Source of the DNA: Clostridiales bacterium
GTDB lineage: Bacteria > Bacillota > Clostridia > Tissierellales > Dethiosulfatibacteraceae
DNA: 5,236 bases
Reading direction: 5' to 3'
NCBI GenBank assembly: GCA_003539375.1
Contig: DPPH01000117.1
Coordinates: 1 to 5,236, forward strand
The position numbers were made by a program, and so were the translations under genes. Below are positions 1 to 5,236 of this stretch, piece after piece. Every line of letters starts with the position of its first letter. Within the stretch, counting starts at the first letter, position 1. Below the pieces are notes generated by a model. The model did no database searches, was not told the DNA's origin, and saw only the letters and a program-made list of their open reading frames with translations.

Positions 1-380
1 GACCAGTTAGCGTCTCTTATATGGAAAGTATATTCTAATCCATCGTCGCTTATTTCCCAATCTTCTGCAAGTCCTTCACCTACTGAACCATCTGGATTAA
101 GTCTTACTAATCCTTCCATAGTTGCATTTATAATCCAAAATGAAACCTGGTCGGTAGTTGTTTGAGGATCTAAATCTGGTGGTTCTGAACCCCAGTTAAA
201 TCTCAATACTTGTTCTACTGGTTCTTCTGCCGGTTCTTCTTCTGGTTCTTCTGCTGGTTCTTCTTCTCCTGGTTCTTCAGCTGGCTCTTCTGGTTCGTCA
301 GCCGGTTGAGAACAACCAGTTAATGCCAATGTGAATACTAATGACATTACTAAAATTAATGCTAATATTCTTCTTTTCAT
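1..380 (-). CDS. Peptide ABC transporter substrate-binding lipoprotein, SBP_bac_5 family (partial, 3' end outside window)
   Basis: This is the extracellular ligand-capturing subunit of the importer encoded just upstream. About 126 residues are visible; family members usually exceed 500, so most of the gene lies beyond the window edge. Residues 2-4 (KRR) and a hydrophobic stretch (5-19) lead to the lipobox L20-T21-G22-C23, so Cys23 should be lipidated and anchor the protein to the outer face of the membrane. Residues 26-56 form an acidic Glu/Pro-rich linker. The family's N-terminal signature follows: EPPDLDP (66-72), then MEGLVRLNPDG, GLAEDWEISDDG and YTFHIRDANW, close to the SBP_bac_5 pattern of LDP, EGL, LA-x-W and W-S-D-G. 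The ATG is supported by an AGGGGG ribosome binding site 10 nt upstream. The gene follows oppF after 145 bp and has its own consensus promoter. The family is clear; whether it is OppA, DppA or AppA type, and its ligand, cannot be decided. Confidence 0.93.
   Translation of the reverse strand, partial: MKRRILALILVMSLVFTLALTGCSQPADEPEEPAEEPGEEEPAEEPEEEPAEEPVEQVLRFNWGSEPPDLDPQTTTDQVSFWIINATMEGLVRLNPDGSVGEGLAEDWEISDDGLEYTFHIRDANW
213..305 (-). repeat. Imperfect tandem repeat coding for a Glu/Pro-rich linker
   Basis: Inside the binding-protein gene, residues 26-56 consist almost only of Glu, Pro and Ala, with short units of the type E-E-P-A and E-E-E-P. At DNA level the plus strand shows repeated ggttcttctg-like units of about 9-15 bp. 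The segment sits directly after the lipidated Cys23 and before the folded domain, so it probably acts as a flexible, negatively charged tether that holds the domain away from the membrane. Near-identical units make length change by slippage possible, but this is an inference. Confidence 0.75.
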
Positions 381-390
381 ACTAAGTATT

Positions 391-396
391 CCCCCT
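391..396 (-). promoter_or_regulatory. Ribosome binding site of the substrate-binding protein gene
   Basis: The coding strand reads AGGGGG, 10 nt upstream of the ATG at 378-380. The G-run resembles those used by oppC and oppD and supports the chosen start, which also gives a proper lipoprotein signal peptide. Confidence 0.8.
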
Positions 397-408
397 TGTA
401 TAAATTTT

Positions 409-422
409 AGGACATATGTCCT
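409..422 (-). promoter_or_regulatory. 14-bp perfect palindrome in the leader of the substrate-binding protein gene
   Basis: The sequence AGGACATATGTCCT is its own reverse complement. It lies between the predicted transcription start and the ribosome binding site, 12 bp upstream of the latter. Its GACA/TGTC arms recur in the neighbouring dyad at 431-453. It could be a protein-binding site for a dimeric regulator. A tight RNA hairpin is less likely because a perfect palindrome leaves no loop unless the central pairs open. No known regulator is assigned. Confidence 0.5.
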
Positions 423-430
423 TTATTTTT

Positions 431-453
431 ACCGACATGTTAGATTTGTCGGT
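431..453 (-). promoter_or_regulatory. Inverted repeat ACCGACA-N9-TGTCGGT in the leader of the substrate-binding protein gene
   Basis: Two perfect 7-nt arms (431-437 and 447-453) flank a 9-nt loop, and 4 of the 7 pairs are G-C, notable in this very AT-rich spacer. If transcription starts near 462, the hairpin begins about 10 nt from the 5' end of the mRNA, where a stem could protect the transcript from degradation. It could equally be an operator just downstream of the promoter. No T-run follows on either strand, so it does not look like an intrinsic terminator. Confidence 0.5.
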
Positions 454-468
454 TATTGAATATAATAA

Positions 469-497
469 ATTATATTATTTTATTACATTTTTGTCAA
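469..497 (-). promoter_or_regulatory. Consensus housekeeping-sigma promoter upstream of the substrate-binding protein gene
   Basis: The coding strand carries TTGACA (492-497) and TATAAT (469-474) separated by exactly 17 bp, matching the sigma-70/SigA consensus at all 12 hexamer positions. The spacer is AT-rich. Transcription would start near position 462, giving a leader of about 80 nt. The promoter lies 29 bp beyond the oppF stop codon, so the binding-protein gene can be transcribed separately from, and more strongly than, the oppBCDF genes. The match is seen directly; activity is inferred. Confidence 0.85.
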
Positions 498-525
498 TTT
501 ACATATTTTTAACATTTGTTCACTT

Positions 526-1488
526 TTAAGGTTTTTTTACCATGTGACAGGCTACTTCATGTCCTGGTAGTACTTCTCTTAGAGCTGGTTCTTCCACTCT
601 ACATATATCTTCTGCTATAGGACACCTTCCTTGGAATTTACATCCTGTAGGTACGTCTATAGGACTAGGTACGTCCCCTTGTAAAATAATTCTCTTTTTA
701 GCTCTAGAAATATCAGGATCCGGTATCGGTACTGCCGACATTAAGGCTTTAGTATAAGGATGTAAAGGATTATCGTAAAGTTCGTTACTTTCAGTTAACT
801 CCATAATAGAACCTAAATACATTACTGCCACTCTGTCAGAAATATGTTTTACCATACTTAAATCGTGAGCTATGAACAAGTATGTTAAGTCCAACTCATC
901 CTGTAAGTCTTTAAGTAGGTTAACTACCTGGGCCTGGATAGACACGTCTAAGGCTGAAATAGGCTCATCTGCTACTATGAAATCCGGTTCTATTGCTAAA
1001 GCTCTAGCAACACCTATTCTCTGTCTTTGCCCTCCACTAAACTCGTGAGGAAATCTATTGGCATGTTCCCTGCTTAAGCCAACAAGTTCAAGTATTTCAT
1101 ATATTCTCTTCTGTCTTTCCATCCCTTTATATAGGTTGTGGATATCGATTCCCTCTCCGACTATATCCGTTACCGTCATACGAGGATTTAAAGAGGCATA
1201 AGGATCTTGGAAAATCATCTGAGCATGTCTTGTATAATCTTTAAGCTGCTTTTTATTTAATTTGTTAATGTTTGTATCTTTATAAATAATCTCTCCACCT
1301 GTAGCTTCATAAAGCCTTACGATTGTTCTACCAGCTGTAGATTTTCCACATCCGGATTCTCCAACAAGACCTAAGGTTTCACCTTTATGTATATCAAAAG
1401 ATATTCCATCAACTGCTTTTAGAGTTTTCCCACCTCTAACGGTAAAATATTTTTTTAAATCTCTTACGCTAATTAACGTCTCATTCAT
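526..1488 (-). CDS. oppF: Oligopeptide ABC transporter ATP-binding protein, OppF/DppF type
   Basis: This cytoplasmic ATPase subunit would pair with OppD and power peptide import. At 320 aa it has normal family length. All nucleotide-binding motifs are intact: Walker A GESGCGKS (43-50), Q-loop Gln94 in MIFQDP, signature FSGGQRQR (150-157), Walker B FIVADE with catalytic Glu175, and switch His208 in AHD. The C-terminal oligopeptide/dipeptide extension (about 233-320) includes NPLHPYTKALM and four cysteines, C283, C289, C296 and C314, in the C-x5-C-x6-C-x17-C pattern of this family; in some relatives such cysteines hold an iron-sulfur cluster. The ATG overlaps the end of oppD by 8 bp (ATGAATGA), so translation is probably coupled, and an AGGAGGG ribosome binding site lies inside the oppD coding end. 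No clear terminator follows the stop. OppF rather than DppF is assigned by order and similarity; substrate is unknown. Confidence 0.95.
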   Translation of the reverse strand: MNETLISVRDLKKYFTVRGGKTLKAVDGISFDIHKGETLGLVGESGCGKSTAGRTIVRLYEATGGEIIYKDTNINKLNKKQLKDYTRHAQMIFQDPYASLNPRMTVTDIVGEGIDIHNLYKGMERQKRIYEILELVGLSREHANRFPHEFSGGQRQRIGVARALAIEPDFIVADEPISALDVSIQAQVVNLLKDLQDELDLTYLFIAHDLSMVKHISDRVAVMYLGSIMELTESNELYDNPLHPYTKALMSAVPIPDPDISRAKKRIILQGDVPSPIDVPTGCKFQGRCPIAEDICRVEEPALREVLPGHEVACHMVKKP

Positions 1489-2563
1489 TTAATTTCGCCC
1501 TCCTTTTTGTTACAGGGTTATCAACTTTTGGAGCCAAATCATGATACAACCAGCATCTTGCAAAATGCTCGCCTTCTTCGCTTCCGTTAACCTTAATTTC
1601 TTCAGGCATTTTTTCTTTACAAATCTTCATTGCATTTTCACATCTCGCTGCAAAAGGACACCCTTTAGGTGGTGCAATTAGATCTGGAGGTGTTCCTTCA
1701 ATCGGTACAAGTCTTAAATCTTTTTTAACATCCAGTCTAGGAACTGATAAGAGCAATCCCCATGTATAAGGGTGTTTTGGGTTGTAGAAAATATCCTTGT
1801 ATGTACCGTATTCGATTATTACCCCTGCATACATAACCGCAATTTTCTTCGCTACGTCTGCAACTACTCCTAAATCATGAGTAATTAGTATTATAGCCGT
1901 ATCTAATTTTTTTTGTAAATCAGCCATCAGGTCCATTATCTGAGCCTGAATAGTAACATCCAGTGCTGTAGTAGGCTCATCTGCTATCAATAGTTTTGGG
2001 TTACAGGAAAGTGCTATTGCAATCATAGCTCTTTGTCTCATACCTCCAGAATACTCGTGGGCATATTGTTCTGCTCTTCTTTCTGGGTTTGGTAACCCAA
2101 CCAGTTTTAGCATCTCTACAGCCTTATCTTTTGCTTCAGACTTTGACATATTTTGATGCTTAATTAAAGCTTCCATAATCTGCTTACCTACTTTCATAGT
2201 AGGATTTAAAGATGTCATAGGATCTTGGAAAATCATGCTTATTTCCTTTCCTCTGACCTTTTCCATTTCCTTATCTGAATACTTTAATAAATCTCTACCA
2301 TCAAGCCATACTTCTCCGGACTTAATTCTTCCTGGAGGCATAGGTATAAGCTGCATAATGGATTGTGCCGTAACTGATTTTCCGCAACCGGATTCTCCAA
2401 CTACTGCTAAGGTTTCTCCCTTATCTAACTTGAAGTTAACTCCTCTAACAGCCTTCACTTCTCCACCATAAGTATCGAAGGAAACTTGTAGGTTTTTTAC
2501 ATTTAATAAAACATCTTCTTTTTCAGTTATATTTTTTAATTTCTCATTTTTATTTTCACTCAT
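1481..2563 (-). CDS. oppD: Oligopeptide ABC transporter ATP-binding protein, OppD/DppD type
   Basis: This is the second cytoplasmic ATPase subunit of the peptide importer, expected to form a heterodimer with OppF under the OppB-OppC channel. At 360 aa it is of usual length. It shows Walker A GESGCGKS (56-63), Q-loop Gln113 in MIFQDPMTSLNP, signature YSGGMRQR (171-178), Walker B LLIADE with Glu196, and switch His229 in ITHD, so it should be catalytically competent. The C-terminal extension has NPKHPYTWGL, the GTPPDL segment and cysteines C302, C308, C315 and C337 (C-x5-C-x6-C-x21-C). The first 15 or so residues are a charged Lys/Glu/Asn-rich tail ahead of the core. It starts 11 bp after the oppC stop, with a GGGGG ribosome binding site 6 nt before the ATG. 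OppD is preferred over DppD by operon order; the two cannot be separated firmly by sequence alone. Confidence 0.95.
   Translation of the reverse strand: MSENKNEKLKNITEKEDVLLNVKNLQVSFDTYGGEVKAVRGVNFKLDKGETLAVVGESGCGKSVTAQSIMQLIPMPPGRIKSGEVWLDGRDLLKYSDKEMEKVRGKEISMIFQDPMTSLNPTMKVGKQIMEALIKHQNMSKSEAKDKAVEMLKLVGLPNPERRAEQYAHEYSGGMRQRAMIAIALSCNPKLLIADEPTTALDVTIQAQIMDLMADLQKKLDTAIILITHDLGVVADVAKKIAVMYAGVIIEYGTYKDIFYNPKHPYTWGLLLSVPRLDVKKDLRLVPIEGTPPDLIAPPKGCPFAARCENAMKICKEKMPEEIKVNGSEEGEHFARCWLYHDLAPKVDNPVTKRRAKLNE
1498..1504 (-). promoter_or_regulatory. Ribosome binding site of oppF inside the oppD coding sequence
   Basis: AGGAGGG lies 9 nt upstream of the oppF ATG, within the last codons of oppD. 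It is the most canonical Shine-Dalgarno sequence in the window. It supports the start that overlaps the oppD stop by 8 bp and allows terminating ribosomes to re-initiate on oppF. Confidence 0.8.
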
Positions 2564-2569
2564 AATAAT

Positions 2570-2574
2570 CCCCC
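2570..2574 (-). promoter_or_regulatory. G-run ribosome binding site of oppD
   Basis: GGGGG, immediately after the oppC stop codon TAA, lies 6 nt before the oppD ATG. A pure G-run can pair with the CCUCC end of 16S rRNA using a G-U wobble pair, in place of the canonical GGAGG. Confidence 0.7.
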
Positions 2575-3498
2575 TTACGCTCTTAGTCTTGGATCAAGAG
2601 CATCTCTTAATCCATCACCTAGTAAATTAAATGCAAGCATAAATATACTTATTAATGCAGCTGGAAATAGAAGCATATGAGGATATAATAATATCATCTT
2701 AGTTCCTGATTGAGCCAAAGAACCCCAACTTGCAGCCGGTGCTGGTATCCCAAGTCCTAAATAACTTAAGAAAGCTTCAGTAAATACTGCTGATGGAACC
2801 TGGAAAGTTAAGTTGATTATTATTGGTCCCATAGTATTTGGAATAAGGTGTTTAAGTAAAATTCTACCAGTATCTGCACCTAATGTTTTTGCCGCAAGGA
2901 CAAATTCCATCTGTTTAAGCTGAAGTACCTGACCTCTAACAACACGGGCCATGCCACCCCATCCTGTTATAGCAATCGCTATAATTATAGGTTTAATCCC
3001 AGGTTTCATTACAACTAATAATAATATTACCCATAAAAGTCTCGGAATAGAATATATTATTTCAATGATTCTCATCATTACTATATCTGTTTTACCACCG
3101 AAATACCCGGAAATTCCTCCGTATATAACACCTATAGTAACATTTATAATAGTTGCAACAAAAGCTACGAATAATGAAGTTCTAGCTCCCTGCCAGCTTC
3201 TAGCAAATAAATCCCTTCCTAATTCATCTGTACCAAACCAGTGTTCTGAGTTCGGTGGTTGACTTATAACATCGTAATTTTGTTCATCATAAGAATATTC
3301 TGTCATCATAGGAGCAAAAACAGCCATTCCTACCATTAAAATAATGATAATCAATGCTACTAGTGCTACTCTATTTGATTTTAACCTCATCCAGGCATCC
3401 TGCCAGTAGGTCAAACTTTTTCTTACTATTTCTTCTGAAGATTTTAGGTCTTTACCTACAACTTCAAAATCTTCTTTTCTTAAATTCATATCTGCCAT
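2575..3498 (-). CDS. oppC: Oligopeptide ABC transporter permease, OppC/DppC type
   Basis: This is one of the two membrane subunits that form the peptide channel. It is 307 aa. A hydrophilic cytoplasmic N-terminus (1-40, the OppC_N region with YWQDAWMRLKSNR) precedes a first membrane segment (about 43-63). The external segment contains the family hallmark HWFGTDELGRDLFAR (86-100). Further hydrophobic segments lie near 106-130, 143-163, 168-180, 223-245 and 275-296, consistent with six membrane spans. The EAA loop that docks on the ATPases is LAAKTLGADTGRILLKHLIP (201-220), and the C-terminus ends in the typical GDGLRDALDPRLR. The start at 3498 is backed by a GGGGG ribosome binding site 8 nt upstream; Met4 is a possible alternative but is less well spaced. 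It lies 12 bp after oppB and 11 bp before oppD. OppC and DppC permeases cannot be told apart with certainty here. Confidence 0.95.
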   Translation of the reverse strand: MADMNLRKEDFEVVGKDLKSSEEIVRKSLTYWQDAWMRLKSNRVALVALIIIILMVGMAVFAPMMTEYSYDEQNYDVISQPPNSEHWFGTDELGRDLFARSWQGARTSLFVAFVATIINVTIGVIYGGISGYFGGKTDIVMMRIIEIIYSIPRLLWVILLLVVMKPGIKPIIIAIAITGWGGMARVVRGQVLQLKQMEFVLAAKTLGADTGRILLKHLIPNTMGPIIINLTFQVPSAVFTEAFLSYLGLGIPAPAASWGSLAQSGTKMILLYPHMLLFPAALISIFMLAFNLLGDGLRDALDPRLRA

Positions 3499-3506
3499 AT
3501 CTTCTT

Positions 3507-3511
3507 CCCCC
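3507..3511 (-). promoter_or_regulatory. G-run ribosome binding site of oppC overlapping the oppB stop codon
   Basis: GGGGG begins with the last base of the oppB TAG stop codon and lies 8 nt before the oppC ATG at 3496-3498. The overlap suggests that ribosomes finishing oppB pass straight to oppC. Confidence 0.7.
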
Positions 3512-4428
3512 TAATCCAATCTAATTCTAGGATCAACTAGTCCGTAAACTACATCTATTAAAAACATCATGGCAATAAGTATTATTGCATAGAATATTGT
3601 AGTTCCCATTATCATAGTATAGTCGTTCTGTTTAATACTTTGAACAAAATATTTACCCATACCTGGAATACCAAATATATTCTCTATAACAAGGGATCCT
3701 ACTACTATACCTGCAACTGCTACTCCTAGTATCGTAACAATTGGTAGTATCGCATTTCTAATTGTATGTTTCCACAGTATCTGTGTTCCAGATAAACCTT
3801 TAGCTTTAGCAGTTTTAATATAGTCTTGATTTATAACATCAAGCATACTGGTTCTCATCATACGAGCTATGTATGCTATGTATGCAAACCCTAGAGCTGT
3901 TACAGGTAGTACTGCCTGCTGCCAAGTACCCCATCTGGATACTGGAAACCATCCAAGTTTAGAAGCAAATACATACTGGAAGGTAGTTGCGAAAACAAAA
4001 TTTGGAACAGATACTCCAATTACTGCCAGCACTATAACGAAATAATCAAAAAACTTATTTCTATTTAATGCTGCTACAATTCCAAAAAATATTCCTAACC
4101 CGGCTCCAACTGTAATGGACATCAGTCCTAGTTTACCGGAAACTGCAAATGAATCAGCTAATATAGTATTAACTGACCTTCCTCTATAATACATAGAGTC
4201 ACCTAAATCTCCTCTTAATACATTACCTAAATACTTGAAATACTGTACTATAAGAGGTTGGTCTAAACCGTACTTAACCTTCATGTTTTCAAGTATTTCC
4301 TCAGGTATCCTCCTGCTTTGCTGGAAAGGATCTCCTGGGATTGCATGCATTAAAAAGAATGTTATTGTAATAATAATTATTAATGTGAAAATAGCTATAC
4401 CAAATCTTTTAACTGTATACTTTAACAT
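3511..4428 (-). CDS. oppB: Oligopeptide ABC transporter permease, OppB/DppB type
   Basis: First gene of the transporter cluster, encoding the partner membrane subunit of OppC. The chosen ATG (4426-4428) gives 305 aa. It begins MLKYTVKRFG followed by a first membrane helix (about 9-29), exactly as in the family, and has a GGAGGTG ribosome binding site directly upstream. An in-frame ATG at 4453-4455 would add nine residues (MCKKSGGAL), but it has no ribosome binding site and would place the GGAGG inside the coding region. Family features are the external segment with GDPF, YGLDQPL and LRGDLGDS (31-77), further hydrophobic segments near 97-120, 129-155, 171-189, 218-238 and 271-292, and the EAA loop YIKTAKAKGLSGTQILWKHT (193-212) that contacts the ATPases. 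The C-terminus ends in VYGLVDPRIRLD. The preceding 142-bp spacer holds a candidate promoter and dyads. Substrate type remains open. Confidence 0.95.
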   Translation of the reverse strand: MLKYTVKRFGIAIFTLIIIITITFFLMHAIPGDPFQQSRRIPEEILENMKVKYGLDQPLIVQYFKYLGNVLRGDLGDSMYYRGRSVNTILADSFAVSGKLGLMSITVGAGLGIFFGIVAALNRNKFFDYFVIVLAVIGVSVPNFVFATTFQYVFASKLGWFPVSRWGTWQQAVLPVTALGFAYIAYIARMMRTSMLDVINQDYIKTAKAKGLSGTQILWKHTIRNAILPIVTILGVAVAGIVVGSLVIENIFGIPGMGKYFVQSIKQNDYTMIMGTTIFYAIILIAMMFLIDVVYGLVDPRIRLD

Positions 4429-4433
4429 CAATG

Positions 4434-4440
4434 CACCTCC
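4434..4440 (-). promoter_or_regulatory. Ribosome binding site that fixes the oppB start
   Basis: GGAGGTG on the coding strand ends 5 nt before the ATG at 4426-4428. It is a near-perfect match to the 16S rRNA 3' end and decides for the shorter 305-aa OppB over the in-frame ATG 27 nt upstream. Confidence 0.85.
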
Positions 4441-4450
4441 GCTTTTTTTA

Positions 4451-4469
4451 CACATTAGTATTTAATGTG
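4451..4469 (-). promoter_or_regulatory. Inverted repeat CACATTA-N5-TAATGTG just upstream of oppB
   Basis: Two perfect 7-nt arms flank a 5-nt loop, 10 bp upstream of the oppB ribosome binding site. The stem is AT-rich. On the coding strand it is followed by an A-run rather than a T-run, so it is not a terminator for the opp direction. It may be an operator or a leader hairpin of oppBCDF. No regulator can be named. Confidence 0.4.
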
Positions 4470-4509
4470 CTGCTATTTTTATAAAATTATCCATATCTTA
4501 ATTTATTCT

Positions 4510-4515
4510 ATTATA
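4510..4515 (-). promoter_or_regulatory. Candidate -10 box for the oppBCDF operon
   Basis: The coding strand carries a perfect TATAAT in the ligA-oppB spacer. The hexamer 17 bp upstream (4533-4538, ACTTTC) is a poor -35, and the TG upstream is one base out of place for an extended -10. Two small palindromes lie where the -35 region would be: AATTGCAATT (4521-4530) and TTAAGA-N3-TCTTAA (4529-4543). A regulated or weak promoter is plausible, but AT-rich spacers produce TATAAT by chance. Confidence 0.4.
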
Positions 4516-4570
4516 TGCAAAATTGCAATTAAGAAAGTCTTAACTATTATTAATGAAATGTAATATTTAT

Positions 4571-5236
4571 TTATTCATTAGCCTTTAAATATTCATTCAA
4601 TTCTACTTCTTCAATGATTTTTACCCCTAAAGATTTTGCTTTATCATATTTTGACCCGGGATTTTCTCCCAACAGAAGTATATCTGTATTGCTACTCACA
4701 GAGCCTGTAACCTGTCCGCCGGAGTTTTCAATGAATTCTTTTATTTCTTTACGTTTAGTTTTAAAACTTCCTGTTATAACAATTTTTTTGTCTGTAAAAA
4801 TATTTGTGACAGTCTCTTCTTCTGCTTCATATGTAGGATTTATTCCTTTTTCCAATAGTTTATCTATGCTATCTAAAATATTATCATCATGAAAAAATTT
4901 GTATATTTCTTCAGCTACTACTTGACCTATATCTTTTATTTTTTCAAGCTCTTCTTCTTTAGCTTCTTTTAAATTATCCAGAGTTTTGTATTCTTTTACC
5001 AAATCTTTAGCTGTTTTTATCCCTACATTAGGTATTCCTAATGCATAGATAAAGGATTCAAGTTTGCAATCTTTACTTTTTTCTAATGCATTAATTAGAT
5101 TTTGGGATTTTTTCTCCTTAAAACCTTCTAATTTTAACAAGTCTTCTTTTTTTATATCGTAGAGTTGGGGTATATTCTTAATATCTAACTCTTCAAAAAG
5201 TTGGTACGCCGTTTTTTCACTAAAGCCTTCAATATT
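4571..5236 (-). CDS. ligA: NAD-dependent DNA ligase LigA, C-terminal part (5' end outside window)
   Basis: LigA seals nicks in double-stranded DNA during replication and repair, using NAD+ as adenylate donor. The open frame runs to the window edge, and 221 C-terminal residues are visible of a protein usually about 650-680 long. The visible part starts with NIEGFSEKTAYQLFEELDI and continues through helix-hairpin-helix repeats: LLKLEGFKEKKSQNLINAL (about 34-52 of the visible part), YALGIPNVGIKTAKDLVKEY (64-83) and LEKIKDIGQVVAEEIYKFF (97-115). A BRCT domain (about 145-219) follows, with TGS (155-157), the conserved Gly-Gly (173-174), and GSVSSNTDILLLGENPGSKYDKAKSLG. The adenylation domain with the catalytic lysine, the OB fold and the zinc finger lie outside the window. 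A TTG at 5138-5140 is an internal Leu codon, not a start, because homology continues upstream of it. It is co-directional with oppB but functionally unrelated. Confidence 0.96.
   Translation of the reverse strand, partial: NIEGFSEKTAYQLFEELDIKNIPQLYDIKKEDLLKLEGFKEKKSQNLINALEKSKDCKLESFIYALGIPNVGIKTAKDLVKEYKTLDNLKEAKEEELEKIKDIGQVVAEEIYKFFHDDNILDSIDKLLEKGINPTYEAEEETVTNIFTDKKIVITGSFKTKRKEIKEFIENSGGQVTGSVSSNTDILLLGENPGSKYDKAKSLGVKIIEEVELNEYLKANE

Noticed and set aside
381..468. Leader of the binding-protein gene considered as a riboswitch or T-box
   Set aside because: About 80 nt with one 7-bp stem and one palindrome, no conserved riboswitch core, no T-box motif and no terminator hairpin.
1481..1488. 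oppD/oppF overlap considered as a frameshift or assembly error
   Set aside because: Both proteins are full length with complete motifs, and oppF has its own AGGAGGG site. An ATGAATGA overlap is a normal coupled junction.
2235..2471. Open frame of 78 codons on the plus strand
   Set aside because: It lies antisense within oppD, whose motifs are intact across this stretch, and its translation resembles no known family. It is a shadow of the real gene.
2951..3262. Open frame of 103 codons on the plus strand with hydrophobic content
   Set aside because: Antisense to the oppC membrane segments; hydrophobicity is a by-product of the complementary codons. No ribosome binding site or family match was seen.
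4235..4465. Open frame of 76 codons on the plus strand over the oppB start
   Set aside because: Antisense to the N-terminal part of oppB, with no sign of independent coding.
4451..4469. Inverted repeat considered as an intrinsic terminator for ligA
   Set aside because: The stem is AT-rich and is followed by an A-run on the coding strand, not a T-run. It is also next to the oppB ribosome binding site.
4614..4892. Open frame of 92 codons on the plus strand within ligA
   Set aside because: Antisense to the well-conserved BRCT and helix-hairpin-helix coding of ligA.
5138..5140. TTG as a possible start of a short 189-residue BRCT protein
   Set aside because: The frame continues unbroken to the window edge and the upstream residues match LigA helix-hairpin-helix sequence, so TTG is an internal Leu codon.

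Overview
The window is AT-rich, and every gene lies on the minus strand. Strong G-rich Shine-Dalgarno sequences, a lipoprotein-type binding protein and the protein sequences themselves suggest a low-GC Bacillota (Firmicutes), most likely an anaerobic Clostridia/Tissierellia-type bacterium. That placement is an inference from style, not from a marker gene.

In the direction of transcription (right to left), the window opens with the C-terminal third of NAD-dependent DNA ligase LigA (4571-5236, 5' end outside the window). A 142-bp spacer (4429-4570) follows, holding a possible -10 box and several short dyads. Next come four tightly packed genes of a peptide-type ABC importer: the OppB-like permease (3511-4428), the OppC-like permease (2575-3498), the OppD-like ATPase (1481-2563) and the OppF-like ATPase (526-1488). 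Gaps between them are 12 bp, 11 bp and an 8-bp overlap, so they form one transcription and translation unit. A 145-bp spacer (381-525) carries a perfect-consensus promoter and two dyads sharing GACA/TGTC arms. It leads into the final gene, an extracellular substrate-binding lipoprotein of the SBP_bac_5 family (1-380, 3' end outside the window).

The five transporter genes make a complete peptide importer. The lipoprotein captures substrate outside the membrane, OppB and OppC form the channel, and OppD and OppF hydrolyse ATP. Placing the binding-protein gene last behind its own strong promoter fits the usual need for much more binding protein than membrane complex. The exact substrate (oligopeptide, dipeptide or another ligand of this transporter family) cannot be read from the sequence.

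No undescribed system is visible: the genes are well-known families with intact motifs. The points worth a second look are regulatory (the promoter and twin dyads before the binding protein, and the dyads before oppB), plus the Glu/Pro-rich repeat linker and the corrected oppB start.
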